DNA from: Chryseobacterium paridis
GTDB taxonomy: Bacteria > Bacteroidota > Bacteroidia > Flavobacteriales > Weeksellaceae
Direction of reading: 5' to 3'
NCBI RefSeq assembly: GCF_016595215.1
Contig: NZ_JAENHK010000010.1
Location: forward strand, 1,783,390 to 1,847,389
Length of the DNA: 64,000 bases
Shown: positions 1-8,429 of the stretch, one piece after another
Layout: the number at the start of each line of letters is the position of its first letter
Numbering within the stretch: position 1 is the first letter of the stretch
Program-made: the position numbers and the translations under genes
Notes under the pieces: model-generated
What the model was told of the DNA's origin: nothing
The model's database searches: none
Seen by the model: only the letters and a program-made list of their open reading frames with translations

Positions 1-519
1 GTCATCTTCATCAGAGAAATTATCTCCACCTCCAAAGTCATCATCAAAATTAAATTCGTCATCCATAAGAGGCATCGCTGATTTCTTTTTAGAACCTCCT
101 CCGTTTCCACTTTTGCTTGGTGCTTTTAAAGGAACATTTCCAAATCTATATACAGTAATTGGATAATTTACTCCCTTAGTTTCTTCGATTACTTCAACAA
201 GCTCACAGAAGAATTCCCAAAGATCTAAAAGTCCGTATTGAAACTGAGCCTTATCTCCAGCGCTTGCAAAAGCTTCATCAATATATACATCTGACATAAT
301 TTCGCCATCACCATCATCACTCATATCTTCTAATGGAACACTTTTTACTATCGTACCATCTTCTTCCAGCAAATTAAAAGTTGAAAGCTCATCACCCTGC
401 AGGCTGAATGCACTCTTAATTCCCAGATGTAAATTCCATAGTGTCTGTTTTCCTTTTACTTCGATATCACGGAAAATATCTTCTTTCGCATCTAATATTA
501 CGCGGATTTTGTAAACCAT
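1..519 (-). CDS. pRiA4b ORF-3-like family protein, 3' end outside the window
   Basis: The reading frame opens at ATG 519 (MVYKIRVILDAKEDIFRDIE) and is still open at base 1, so at least 173 residues are visible and the C-terminus is missing. The start resembles the plasmid pRiA4b ORF-3 family: a small alpha/beta domain with a YKIRV strand and an IFRDIEV motif, then a second segment near residues 98-135 (FQYGLLDLWEFFCELVEV). After about residue 145 it becomes a Gly/Ser/Lys linker and a very acidic Asp/Glu tail. The biochemical role of this family is not settled. The gene has its own well-formed promoter at 572-599, so it is probably the first gene of its transcript. Confidence 0.72.
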   Translation of the reverse strand, partial: MVYKIRVILDAKEDIFRDIEVKGKQTLWNLHLGIKSAFSLQGDELSTFNLLEEDGTIVKSVPLEDMSDDGDGEIMSDVYIDEAFASAGDKAQFQYGLLDLWEFFCELVEVIEETKGVNYPITVYRFGNVPLKAPSKSGNGGGSKKKSAMPLMDDEFNFDDDFGGGDNFSDEDD

Positions 520-571
520 ATCAGTCTTTAAATTACTTTTTGCCTTTATTTATTATGATAAATTTCTGTTG

Positions 572-599
572 CAAATATATAATAAATGACATGTCACAA
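572..599 (-). promoter_or_regulatory. Bacteroidota-type promoter for the pRiA4b ORF-3-like gene
   Basis: Read on the minus strand this is TTG (599-597), 17 nt, then TATATTTG (579-572). That is a full match to the flavobacterial -33 TTG / -7 TAnnTTTG pattern. It lies 53 nt upstream of the ATG at 519. Confidence 0.6.
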
Positions 600-652
600 A
601 AAAATATTTCATGATTTTTTAAAATATTTTTTTTCCTTACATTTTGCTCAGA

Positions 653-1684
653 TTATTTACTTTTTTCAAGCATAAAACTAAATTTCGTTCCTTCAAGATA
701 CACACTTTCTACGGTAATATTTTCTTTATGAGCTTCAAGAATGTGTTTTACAATAGCGAGCCCAAGCCCTGAACCTCCTTCTCTACGGCTTCTACTTGTT
801 TCTACACGATAAAATCTCTCGAAAATTCTAGGTAAAATCTCAGATTTTATACCCATTCCATTATCAATAACCTCAATTAAAACTTTATTTTTCAGAACGC
901 TTGTTTTTACGACAACCTTTGCTTCCTGTCTGTTAGCATAATGGATCGCATTAGAAATTAAATTGATAAAAACCTGTGACATTTTCTGCTTATCAGCTTC
1001 TACAAAAATCTGAGGATGCAGTGTTTGAATTTGTAATGTTGTATTGTGCTTTTCAGCTTCAAGATCAAGCAGATCGAAAATCTCTTTTATTAAAAGATTC
1101 ACATCAAATTTTGAAACTGTAAGATTGATCTCACCTGCCTCAAGTCTGTTGATCATATCCAGATCAGTAACAATAGCAATGAGTCTTTCCACAGAAATAT
1201 CTATTCTTTCCAAATATTTATCTCTGATGGTAAGATTATCTACACCACCATCTCTTAAAGTCTCTACGTATCCTTGAATAGAAAACAATGGGGTCTTAAG
1301 CTCATGAGAAACATTTCCAATATATTCCTTACGATAGCTTTCCATTTCTTTCATCATATCAATTTCAGTAACTTTCTGTTGATTGAGATCTGAGAATCTT
1401 TCTCCTAATTCTTTAATAGTAATATTCTCATCGTTGTTATTCACAATCTCCTGCGGTAAGATCTGTGAAAGTCCGCGAACCTGCTTTTTACCATAATAAT
1501 TAAACAGAAGCTCTAACACTGCATAATTAATAATGAAGATAATGATAAGGCAGAGCATGAGCCCTATTTTGAAAAATGGAGTCTTATAATAAATATCTTT
1601 TAGCGAATCGAAGATGATCACTAATAAGAACATCACCAATGTTATAAGACATGATGCGACAAGAGTAAGCCTGTAAAATTTCAA
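653..1684 (-). CDS. Sensor histidine kinase, PhoR-like
   Basis: Inner-membrane histidine kinase of 343 residues and partner of the response regulator just upstream. Two membrane helices (about 5-25 and 38-60) enclose only a very short periplasmic loop, so sensing is probably intramembrane or by a partner protein. The HisKA H-box NVSHELKTPL carries the phospho-acceptor His127. The HATPase_c domain shows an N-box (NLISNAIHYA, 241-250), a G1 box (DNGMGI) and a G2 box (GGSGLGLAIV, 303-312). No PAS or periplasmic sensor domain is visible. The start is TTG at 1684; no in-frame ATG exists upstream before a stop, and the next Met (18) would remove the first helix. Architecture and pairing fit the PhoR class; the phosphate assignment is inference. 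Confidence 0.85.
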   Translation of the reverse strand: MKFYRLTLVASCLITLVMFLLVIIFDSLKDIYYKTPFFKIGLMLCLIIIFIINYAVLELLFNYYGKKQVRGLSQILPQEIVNNNDENITIKELGERFSDLNQQKVTEIDMMKEMESYRKEYIGNVSHELKTPLFSIQGYVETLRDGGVDNLTIRDKYLERIDISVERLIAIVTDLDMINRLEAGEINLTVSKFDVNLLIKEIFDLLDLEAEKHNTTLQIQTLHPQIFVEADKQKMSQVFINLISNAIHYANRQEAKVVVKTSVLKNKVLIEVIDNGMGIKSEILPRIFERFYRVETSRSRREGGSGLGLAIVKHILEAHKENITVESVYLEGTKFSFMLEKSK

Positions 1685-1736
1685 TTTTACAATTTTTTAT
1701 GGGTTATAATAAGGTAAAGGTAGGCTATTTCGTTTA

Positions 1737-2414
1737 TTAAACGATCAGTTTATATCCTATTCCTTTTAAAGTCTGGATCGTATTAATCCCTAATTTTTCT
1801 CTTAATCTTCTGATATGAACATCAATTGTTCTTTCACCAACAATTACGTCATTACCCCAAACTTTCTCAAGAATTTCTTCTCTTTTAAAAACTTTTTCCG
1901 TGTTAGATGCCAGAAGATAAAGCAGATCAAATTCCTTCTTTGGAAGTAAAAACTGCTGTCCACTTTTAGAAACTCTGAAGTTATCTTTATCAATAACCAA
2001 GTCTCCAATTTCAATTAATTTAGCATTGTCCGACACCTGAGATGTTAACTGTAACAGGGCATTTACCTTAGAAATAAGGATTTTTGGTTTGATTAATTTA
2101 ACAATATAATCATTTGCTCCTGCCTGAAAACCGGCTAATTGAGAAAACTCTTCACTTCTTGCAGAAAGAAAAACAATCAATGATTTTTGAAGTTCTTTCA
2201 CTTTACGAAGTTCCTGACAAGTTTCGATACCATCTTTTTCAGGCATCATTACGTCTAGTAAAATTAGATCCGGAATAATTTCTTTGGCTTTTTCTATACC
2301 TTCGTTACCATTAGTAGCTGTATAAATATCGTAGCCTTCCTTTTCCAAGTTGTAAGACAGAATCTCTAAAATATCGAGTTCATCGTCTATTAAGAGTATT
2401 TTCTTTTGGTTCAT
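1737..2414 (-). CDS. Response regulator, OmpR/PhoB family
   Basis: DNA-binding response regulator of 225 residues, cotranscribed with the downstream kinase (52-nt gap). The receiver domain has the acidic pair in LLIDDELD, the phospho-acceptor Asp54 in LILLDVMMP and the conserved Lys106. The usual Pro after that Lys is replaced: the sequence reads DYIVKLIKP. The C-terminal winged helix (about 135-225) has the recognition region RTIDVHIRRLREKLG and ends in a typical GYKLIV wing. I chose ATG 2414; the frame can be extended two codons to a TTG at 2420, which is less likely. Divergent from the TonB receptor gene, whose upstream region carries 11-bp-spaced repeats this protein could bind. Confidence 0.88.
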   Translation of the reverse strand: MNQKKILLIDDELDILEILSYNLEKEGYDIYTATNGNEGIEKAKEIIPDLILLDVMMPEKDGIETCQELRKVKELQKSLIVFLSARSEEFSQLAGFQAGANDYIVKLIKPKILISKVNALLQLTSQVSDNAKLIEIGDLVIDKDNFRVSKSGQQFLLPKKEFDLLYLLASNTEKVFKREEILEKVWGNDVIVGERTIDVHIRRLREKLGINTIQTLKGIGYKLIV

Positions 2415-2431
2415 TTTCAATTTTTACGGGT

Positions 2432-2465
2432 CAAAGTTAATAATTTTTATACGACAGATTAACAA
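2432..2465 (-). promoter_or_regulatory. Promoter of the response regulator/kinase operon
   Basis: Minus strand: TTG (2465-2463), 23 nt, TAACTTTG (2439-2432), matching TTG-N17-23-TAnnTTTG. The predicted leader to ATG 2414 is only about 15 nt, in keeping with the weak Shine-Dalgarno use of this phylum. Confidence 0.5.
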
Positions 2466-2475
2466 ATCACCTATC

Positions 2476-2522
2476 GTTCATATAAAGTTAACAATTATAT
2501 CGTTTTGTTAATGTTTAGTTAA
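2476..2522 (+). promoter_or_regulatory. 11-bp-spaced GTTAA/GTTCA direct repeats, possible PhoB-type box
   Basis: GTTCA at 2476 and GTTAA at 2487 are 11 bp apart; GTTAA at 2507 and GTTAA at 2518 are again 11 bp apart. An extra GTTAA lies at 2436. PhoB-family regulators bind tandem 7-bp half-sites with 11-bp periodicity, so the spacing is what the neighbouring OmpR/PhoB-type regulator would be expected to recognise. The base composition is AT-rich, so chance cannot be excluded. Confidence 0.4.
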
Positions 2523-2601
2523 GAAAAAATTAAATTAAACTAAACCATTAAGCCCAATAAACTTTTATTCCTTTGCACCGAAAGAATATAGTAAAAATAA
2601 A

Positions 2602-5214
2602 ATGAATTTTACAAAAGTTAGTATAGCGGTTATATTTTTAACCGCCTCATCGACTGCATTTTATGCTCAAGATACCAGGCAAGATACCATCAAGAAAGAA
2701 AAAAAGATCGAAGGTGTTGTCATCCAGGGAAGTAGCAATAAAAAAACTGAAACTGCTGTATTAGGAGAACAGAAAAAGGCAATTATCCAGAAGCAAGCTG
2801 TAAGCGCTGAGGAAATTTCCAGAAAGGGAATCTCTAACGTAGAACAAGGTCTTACAAAAGTAACCGGAATCACTACAGTTGAAGGACGAGGACTTTTCGT
2901 AAGAGGTTTAGAAGAAAGATATAACTATCTTTTAATTAACGGTCTTGGCTCTCCTTCCAACAACCCTTTCCAAAAAATTATTGCGTTAAAGCAATTCCCA
3001 ACTGATGTGGTAGGTAAACTAAATATCTACAAAACATTCAACTCTAACCTTTACGGAGATTTTGCCGGAGCTACTTTTGACATCGAAACTTTGACAATTG
3101 ACAAGTCATTCTCTAAAATTGAGTTTAGTGTTGGTGTGAATACATTAAGTACATTCAGAGATAACTTTAAAGTAGCTGAAGGTGCAGATGGGATGAAAGG
3201 GTATTTGGGTTTAAATTCCAGAGATAGAAGACTTCCAAATGAAGTAAGAGATTATAGGCCAAACACTCATAATTTTACTAAAGATGAATCATTAAATTCA
3301 TTTAAGGATTCATGGAATGTAAATAATATTAAAACTCTACCAAATACAAGTATAGGTTTTACCACAGTACAAAAGGTAAAAGCGGGTGAAACGGGAAATA
3401 TTGGAATTTTATTTTCTTTGAATCAAGGCTCTAAATATTCATATAAAGAAGGAGATAATAATCAGTTTAGAGATAACGGACAAATTATAGAGGTAAGTAA
3501 TCTACTCAACAAGAAAAGTTATATCTATGAACTTGAGTCTTCAGCATTGTTGGGAGCAGCATATAAGAATAAGGGAACAAATATTAACTTAAACGCTATC
3601 TATTTACAAAACTCTGCTAATATTATTGAAGATTTTAAAGGTTACAAGAACTTCAGTGTGGAGGACAATCGTTTTTTTAGAACCAATCAACAAGATATTT
3701 CCAAATTTCTAAATTTACAATTAACAGCTTCTCAAAAAATCGGAGAACGCCATTTATTTAAAGCAGGAGGTAGCTACGTTCTTAATAATTACAGCCAACC
3801 AGATAGAAAAATATTTGAACTTACTTATCCTCAAGATTTTAGTCATGCTGCATTTTCTTATGGTGGTAACAATTTAATCAGACAATATCTAGATGTTGAT
3901 GGAAAATTCTATGCATCTGCTTTTGGTGAATATTCTGTTTTCCTTGGAGAAAAGGGTGAAAAAAAAGAGTTCCCCATGCAATTGTCTGTTGGATATAATG
4001 GCTTTTCTGATATCAGAAAAAACTCTTATCGCTTTATTTTTGGTACGCCTAAAGGTACTAACACCCCTGTCTTCATAGATATTGACAGTCCTCAGTCTAC
4101 CTTAGAAAATTCAATTAAAAATGATAAACTATTTTATAAAGAAGACTCTGATGCATATTCATATTTATCAAATATTTATCAGTTCGTAAATGCAGGATAT
4201 CTAAATTTTGATTACAAGCCTACTGAGAGTTGGGATATTTTAATTGGAGGAAGATTCGAAAATGACATGAGAATTATTCGTTACAACAAACCGGGGGTTT
4301 CTGATAGAATTAACCTTACCACGAATAAAAATTATTTTCTTCCTTCCCTTTCCATAAAGAAAGCTTTAGATAGTAAAAACAACTTAAGATTATCATTAAG
4401 TAAAACGGTTACTCGTCCTATCTTAATTGAAACAATGCCGATTGAATATATCAATCCGGATAACACAACTGTGAGAGGTAACGAAAATATTAAAAATAGT
4501 GAAAACTATAATATTGATTTGAAATGGGAGTATTTCCCATCTAATAAAGAAATGTTTGCAGTAAATCTATTTGCTAAAAGAATTGATAATGCAATTGAAA
4601 AGTCTATCGCTCCATCAGGAAATGCAAGTGGTGTAGTTATTACTTATTACAACTCCAAGAAAGCAACGCTTGCTGGAATAGAGTTAGAAGGTATATTAAG
4701 TTTAGGTAGAATTTCTGATGCACTTGATAAGTTTACGTTTGGTGCCAATGCAACATTTATGTATTCTGACGTAAAAAGGAGTGAAGAACAATTAAAAACA
4801 GAACGACCGAATATTGCTGGATTTACAGACGATCAGCTTCATAAAAGAGGCTTACAGGGTGCTGCACCTTATACTATAAATGCTGATTTAAAGTATGAGT
4901 ATAAGAATTCCAAAAATCTTAGCAGTACACTTTCTCTAGTATACAATGTTTCAGGATCAAAAATTTATGCTGTAGGTGGGTCTGGAACTGATAATTATTA
5001 TGAAAAACCGTTTAATCAGCTGGATTTTGTTTACCAAAATCAAATTGATAAAAACTGGAATATAAAATTCCGAGTTCAAAATATCCTAAACAGTAAATAT
5101 CGTGTTGAGTTAGGAGATGATAATTACTACACTCTAAGAACAAACGATAACTATTCTCTAAACAATTATTTCAACGGAGTCAATTTTAACTTTACAGTTG
5201 GCTACACATTTTAA
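2602..5214 (+). CDS. TonB-dependent outer-membrane receptor
   Basis: Outer-membrane active transporter of 870 residues. It has a signal peptide (MNFTKVSIAVIFLTASSTAFYAQ, cut after about 22), a short linker containing the TonB-box-like stretch KIEGVVIQGS (about 36-45), a plug domain (about 60-180) with GLFVRGLEERYNYLLING, and a 22-strand barrel ending in an aromatic residue (NFTVGYTF). It lacks the N-terminal carboxypeptidase-like domain common in SusC proteins. The substrate cannot be read from sequence. The gene lies 30 bp before a lipoprotein gene, forming a receptor/surface-lipoprotein pair, and is divergent from a PhoB/PhoR-like pair, which makes phosphate or phosphorylated compounds a reasonable but unproven cargo. 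Confidence 0.88.
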   Translation: MNFTKVSIAVIFLTASSTAFYAQDTRQDTIKKEKKIEGVVIQGSSNKKTETAVLGEQKKAIIQKQAVSAEEISRKGISNVEQGLTKVTGITTVEGRGLFVRGLEERYNYLLINGLGSPSNNPFQKIIALKQFPTDVVGKLNIYKTFNSNLYGDFAGATFDIETLTIDKSFSKIEFSVGVNTLSTFRDNFKVAEGADGMKGYLGLNSRDRRLPNEVRDYRPNTHNFTKDESLNSFKDSWNVNNIKTLPNTSIGFTTVQKVKAGETGNIGILFSLNQGSKYSYKEGDNNQFRDNGQIIEVSNLLNKKSYIYELESSALLGAAYKNKGTNINLNAIYLQNSANIIEDFKGYKNFSVEDNRFFRTNQQDISKFLNLQLTASQKIGERHLFKAGGSYVLNNYSQPDRKIFELTYPQDFSHAAFSYGGNNLIRQYLDVDGKFYASAFGEYSVFLGEKGEKKEFPMQLSVGYNGFSDIRKNSYRFIFGTPKGTNTPVFIDIDSPQSTLENSIKNDKLFYKEDSDAYSYLSNIYQFVNAGYLNFDYKPTESWDILIGGRFENDMRIIRYNKPGVSDRINLTTNKNYFLPSLSIKKALDSKNNLRLSLSKTVTRPILIETMPIEYINPDNTTVRGNENIKNSENYNIDLKWEYFPSNKEMFAVNLFAKRIDNAIEKSIAPSGNASGVVITYYNSKKATLAGIELEGILSLGRISDALDKFTFGANATFMYSDVKRSEEQLKTERPNIAGFTDDQLHKRGLQGAAPYTINADLKYEYKNSKNLSSTLSLVYNVSGSKIYAVGGSGTDNYYEKPFNQLDFVYQNQIDKNWNIKFRVQNILNSKYRVELGDDNYYTLRTNDNYSLNNYFNGVNFNFTVGYTF

Positions 5215-5244
5215 AAAATTATAAAAATTAAATCTTACTATAAA

Positions 5245-6468
5245 ATGAAAAAGAATCTTTTAACTTTATTTTCCTTAGCTATAGCTTTGAGTGTAACATT
5301 GACTTCATGTACCATAGATATTAACGATGGAGACAACGGTAACGGAACAATAACAAATCCTGGTACCACTGAAAGTGTACTAAGTGGTAGCGGAACCCTT
5401 TCAGGTACAATTACAAAAGATATATTAATTAAGAAAGGAACTTATATTCTTGATGGTGTTGTGAAAATAACAAATGGTGCAACTATTACCATTGAGCCTG
5501 GTGCTGTTTTCAATGCTGTAACCACAAAATCAAGCAGCTTGGTAGTATTACAAGATGGAAAAATAAATGCTGTAGGAACTGCAAGTGAGCCAATTGTATT
5601 TACAACTACAAATAAGCAGCCAGGGGATTGGGGTGGAATTACATTATATGGAAATGCACCAATTAAAGCAGTTAATGGGTTATCTCAAGCATTATCTGAA
5701 GACGGAAATAGTGTTTATTATGGAGGAAACGATGCAAACCATAATTCTGGAACAATGAAATTCGTTCGTGTAGAATACGGAGGAAAGAAAATTAATGATG
5801 GTACCTCAGAAACCAATTCTATGACATTCTATGCTGTAGGAGCTGGAACTACATTAGAAAACCTTGTTTCTTATAAAGGTACTGATGATGGGTATGAATT
5901 CTTTGGTGGAACTGTAAGTGCAAAAAATATTGTTTCTTATGGTAATTATGATGATTCATTTGACTGGCAGGATGCATGGAGCGGACAAAACAATACAAAC
6001 TGGTATGCTTTCCAAACAGGTACAGGAAATTTCGGAATGGAGATTGAAGCTTCTGCAAACGTTGATAATATTGCACCAAAAATCTCTAATATAACTTTAA
6101 TCAGAGATGCAAATACAAATCCAGAGGTTGCAGGTTCAGTAGAAATTTCTGCTATCCAGTTTAAGAGACAAGGAACTGGTATTTTCTCTAACGTTTATAT
6201 TAGCGGATACAAAAACTTAGGTGGTAAAAGTGCTTACTCAGTTCTTATACAAGATGCTGCAACTGAAACAAATCAAGTAAATACAGGTAAAGTAGTAGTT
6301 GCACCTATGACTTATCTTAACTCTGATAACGCTGGAGTTTGGGGATATGCATATACTCCAAATGGTGGAAAAACTTTCACAAATGCAACAACAGTTACAA
6401 AGGTATCTCTAGTTCCAGGAGCTTGGGCTACTGTAGATGGTGTTAACCTTTTAGCTGGATTACAATAA
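5245..6468 (+). CDS. Secreted lipoprotein with Gly/Thr/Asn-rich beta-helix-like repeats, partner of the TonB receptor
   Basis: Protein of 407 residues with a lipoprotein signal (MKKNLLTLFSLAIALSVTLTSC, lipidated Cys22) followed by an acidic Asp/Asn/Gly stretch of the kind that directs surface export in Bacteroidota. The rest is rich in Gly, Thr, Asn and short beta motifs such as GATITIEPGAVFNA, which resembles right-handed beta-helix rungs, and WGGITLYGNAPI. No catalytic motif is recognisable. It follows the TonB receptor by 30 bp, so it probably acts as a surface substrate-binding or processing partner. Homologues are sometimes labelled as transporters in databases, which the sequence does not support. 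Confidence 0.7.
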   Translation: MKKNLLTLFSLAIALSVTLTSCTIDINDGDNGNGTITNPGTTESVLSGSGTLSGTITKDILIKKGTYILDGVVKITNGATITIEPGAVFNAVTTKSSSLVVLQDGKINAVGTASEPIVFTTTNKQPGDWGGITLYGNAPIKAVNGLSQALSEDGNSVYYGGNDANHNSGTMKFVRVEYGGKKINDGTSETNSMTFYAVGAGTTLENLVSYKGTDDGYEFFGGTVSAKNIVSYGNYDDSFDWQDAWSGQNNTNWYAFQTGTGNFGMEIEASANVDNIAPKISNITLIRDANTNPEVAGSVEISAIQFKRQGTGIFSNVYISGYKNLGGKSAYSVLIQDAATETNQVNTGKVVVAPMTYLNSDNAGVWGYAYTPNGGKTFTNATTVTKVSLVPGAWATVDGVNLLAGLQ

Positions 6469-6497
6469 TTAAGTAATTAGTTTCTCATATCAAATTG

Positions 6498-6534
6498 AAA
6501 ATGCCATCAGAAAATGATTTTCTGATGGCATTTT
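6498..6534. terminator. Strong bidirectional terminator hairpin
   Basis: Perfect 17-bp inverted repeat (6498-6514 with 6518-6534) around a TGA loop, with A-runs on the left arm and T-runs on the right. It sits between the convergent lipoprotein gene (ends 6468) and the minus-strand gene ending at 6553, and can serve both. Confidence 0.85.
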
Positions 6535-6552
6535 ATTGTATAATATCTTTAA

Positions 6553-6990
6553 TTATTTTTCCCTGACTAAATTTTTCATCCAACTCACCACACTCCCTAT
6601 ACCTTCAATAACATACCAATTAACAGATAATACATACGTGAAATCTGTATTTGTAACAAAATATTCTATTCCAAAGGAATTTTCCATTATCATTCCTAAT
6701 TTTTGACCATTTCCTATTAAAGTGACCTGATCTCTTTCATAATTGTCCTGATCAAAAAAAACATAAACAGGTTCATCATCTAAGTTAATAGAATAAGTGA
6801 ACTCATTGTCTTCAGTAGAAATTGAAAATGATTTATCACTATAAATTGCAAGATGACCTGATTTTTTAGATATTTTGTATTTATCAAAAACCTTATTAAT
6901 TATATTAATAGACTCACTTTTAGAAAGCACTTTAAAATCTATTTTCAATTCTTTACAAACTTTTTGTATCTCATTTACTTTTCTACTCAT
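6553..6990 (-). CDS. Hypothetical protein, 145 residues
   Basis: I do not recognise this protein. It is a small soluble alpha/beta protein with no signal peptide: a charged helical N-terminus (about 1-40), a beta-rich centre (residues 45-80, FSISTEDNEFTYSINLDDEP) and an aromatic C-terminus ending WMKNLVREK. Its size, acidity and placement next to another orphan of similar size recall immunity proteins of polymorphic toxin systems, but no toxin gene is visible nearby and no family motif is clear. It lies 44 bp after the stop of the upstream 139-residue gene on the same strand, so the two are likely cotranscribed. Confidence 0.5.
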   Translation of the reverse strand: MSRKVNEIQKVCKELKIDFKVLSKSESINIINKVFDKYKISKKSGHLAIYSDKSFSISTEDNEFTYSINLDDEPVYVFFDQDNYERDQVTLIGNGQKLGMIMENSFGIEYFVTNTDFTYVLSVNWYVIEGIGSVVSWMKNLVREK

Positions 6991-7034
6991 TATTCTATGC
7001 TGAATACAAAATATCCTTTTTTATTTAATTAACT

Positions 7035-7454
7035 TTAATACTCATAATTATTAAGAAGCACTATTTTTCTTATTTTGTGTCTGAGTTCTTGAGTGAAATA
7101 TCTATCATTTTTAGTTTCGACCAAAATTTCCACAATACTTTCATTCAAATAATCCATTTCAATAATAAAATCAATGCCCAAATTCAACCAATAGCCTTGT
7201 TTATTTCTAATCATATCTTTCAATATTAGTTCTATAGGAAAAAAATCCGAAAGTGATTTGCCATACTTACTAATTACTATTCCCAATTGTTCAGTAACTA
7301 TTTTTATATGCTCAAAAATTATATAAAAAGGATATCCATAAAATAAATTACTATTAATATTTTGTATATTATTCTCCCGAACAACTTTCCAGCTATTTCC
7401 AAGAAAATAACATTCAAATTGTAATTCCGGAATATTAACTATTTTCTCTTCCAT
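7035..7454 (-). CDS. Hypothetical protein, 139 residues, possible orphan immunity-like protein
   Basis: Not recognised. It is cytosolic and has no signal or membrane segment. It shows a beta strand near the start (LQFECYFLG), a predicted amphipathic helix (about 48-66, IIFEHIKIVTEQLGIVIS), a helix-rich centre with FFPIELILKDMIRNKQGYW and a strand-loop region FIIEMDYLNESIVEILVET. It resembles the size and composition of SUKH/Imm-type proteins, with no diagnostic residues to confirm this. A hairpin at 7474-7507 separates it from the next upstream gene, so it probably starts its own two-gene transcript with the 145-residue gene. Confidence 0.5.
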   Translation of the reverse strand: MEEKIVNIPELQFECYFLGNSWKVVRENNIQNINSNLFYGYPFYIIFEHIKIVTEQLGIVISKYGKSLSDFFPIELILKDMIRNKQGYWLNLGIDFIIEMDYLNESIVEILVETKNDRYFTQELRHKIRKIVLLNNYEY

Positions 7455-7473
7455 CGTTAATAGATTAAAAAAT

Positions 7474-7507
7474 AAAAGGTACTGAATAATTATTCAATAC
7501 CCTTTTT
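7474..7507 (-). terminator. Terminator hairpin between two small hypothetical genes
   Basis: AAAAGGTACTGAATAA (7474-7489) pairs with TTATTCAATACCCTTTTT, with one bulge and one G-T pair. It could end transcription coming from the 175-residue gene at 7610-8137, although its nearness to the next start (7454) leaves a leader-structure role open. Confidence 0.45.
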
Positions 7508-7609
7508 ATTTTTCCTTCAGTTTTATAAAATATAGATAAAATTTGATCTTAACATGTTTAATTAGTATAGTTTGGTCATAGTTTGTTTTTTCATAGATTA
7601 GTAAGCAAC

Positions 7610-8137
7610 TTAGGTCACGAGAAAATCTTTTGGAACCACGTCTTTCAATTCTTTAGTTTTGAGTAATCTGTTTTGTCCATAATGTTCTATTGAGATCACC
7701 TTTTTTAAATCACTTCTAGTAATTTTCGGTTCCAACAGTAATGAGTAATATTTTGCAATATCTACCCTAAGTCCCTCAGTCTCTATGGTGTACTGTTCTT
7801 TACCCGATTTAAGACATCCATCAAACAATTCTAAAAGATGATGTAAATTGATCAGTTCTTCTTCAGAAAGAACAGTTTTTTTAGCAAATAATTTAAATTT
7901 ACTTTTACTGTTTTTCTTGTTCTCAACTTGTGCAGCGAGGTCGTTAAAATTCCCATCGGGAACATTTAATCTTATCTTCAGATAGCTAATCATCTGTTCA
8001 GGGGAAATTCTGTCCTGGTAGTAGTCGTGAAGTTCTTTTAAAGAAGTCCATCTACTTCTATCCAGAGACAAATCCACCTGCCTCAAAAAAGCATAAAAGA
8101 AGAGAATTTGTTTGTAATCTACTTCTAAATAGTTCAT
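7610..8137 (-). CDS. Hypothetical protein, 175 residues
   Basis: I do not recognise this protein. It is soluble and mostly alpha-helical, with a hydrophobic-aromatic start (YKQILFFYAFLRQVDLSLD), a lysine-rich central segment (about 93-112, ENKKNSKSKFKLFAKK) and a leucine-rich helix (LINLHHLLELFDGCLK). The C-terminus carries DVVPKDFLVT. It has no signal peptide, transmembrane segment or catalytic motif. It is preceded by about 290 bp without a gene and followed by a hairpin, so it appears to be transcribed alone. Base composition is like its neighbours. Confidence 0.5.
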   Translation of the reverse strand: MNYLEVDYKQILFFYAFLRQVDLSLDRSRWTSLKELHDYYQDRISPEQMISYLKIRLNVPDGNFNDLAAQVENKKNSKSKFKLFAKKTVLSEEELINLHHLLELFDGCLKSGKEQYTIETEGLRVDIAKYYSLLLEPKITRSDLKKVISIEHYGQNRLLKTKELKDVVPKDFLVT

Positions 8138-8364
8138 AATATTAAATAATTTATTAGCAATCCCAATATTGGTTGCAATTTTGGGAAAATAAAAAAATGA
8201 TTTTTCGTAAAAATATTTGTGTGATTGTAGCCTATATTGCCCGATGCATCGTGCTTAGCAAATAATACTGCGAATTTATTTTATTATTAAATAATAAACA
8301 TATATTATTATGTAAAATTAATATTAAAATTATATTAACCAAATTTTATTCAAAATAAAACAAA

Positions 8365-8398
8365 AAACACCATCATAAATTAATTTACAATGGTGTTT
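8365..8398 (-). terminator. Terminator of the amidohydrolase gene
   Basis: AAACACCAT (8365-8373) pairs with ATGGTGTTT (8390-8398) across a 16-nt loop. On the minus strand the hairpin is followed by a T-run, just after the amidohydrolase stop at 8430. The remaining intergenic DNA (8138-8364) is AT-rich and shows no other structure I can support. Confidence 0.6.
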
Positions 8399-8429
8399 CG
8401 ATTACAAAAACAAGTATTAAAAAACTATA

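Noticed and set aside
2667..2873. Antisense open frames within the TonB receptor and other long genes (for example 68 codons here)
   Set aside because: Frame shadows of strongly coding genes; no signals of their own.
6498..6534. 17-bp hairpin as a mobile-element end
   Set aside because: Symmetric A/T tails and position between convergent genes are those of a terminator; no partner end or transposase is near.
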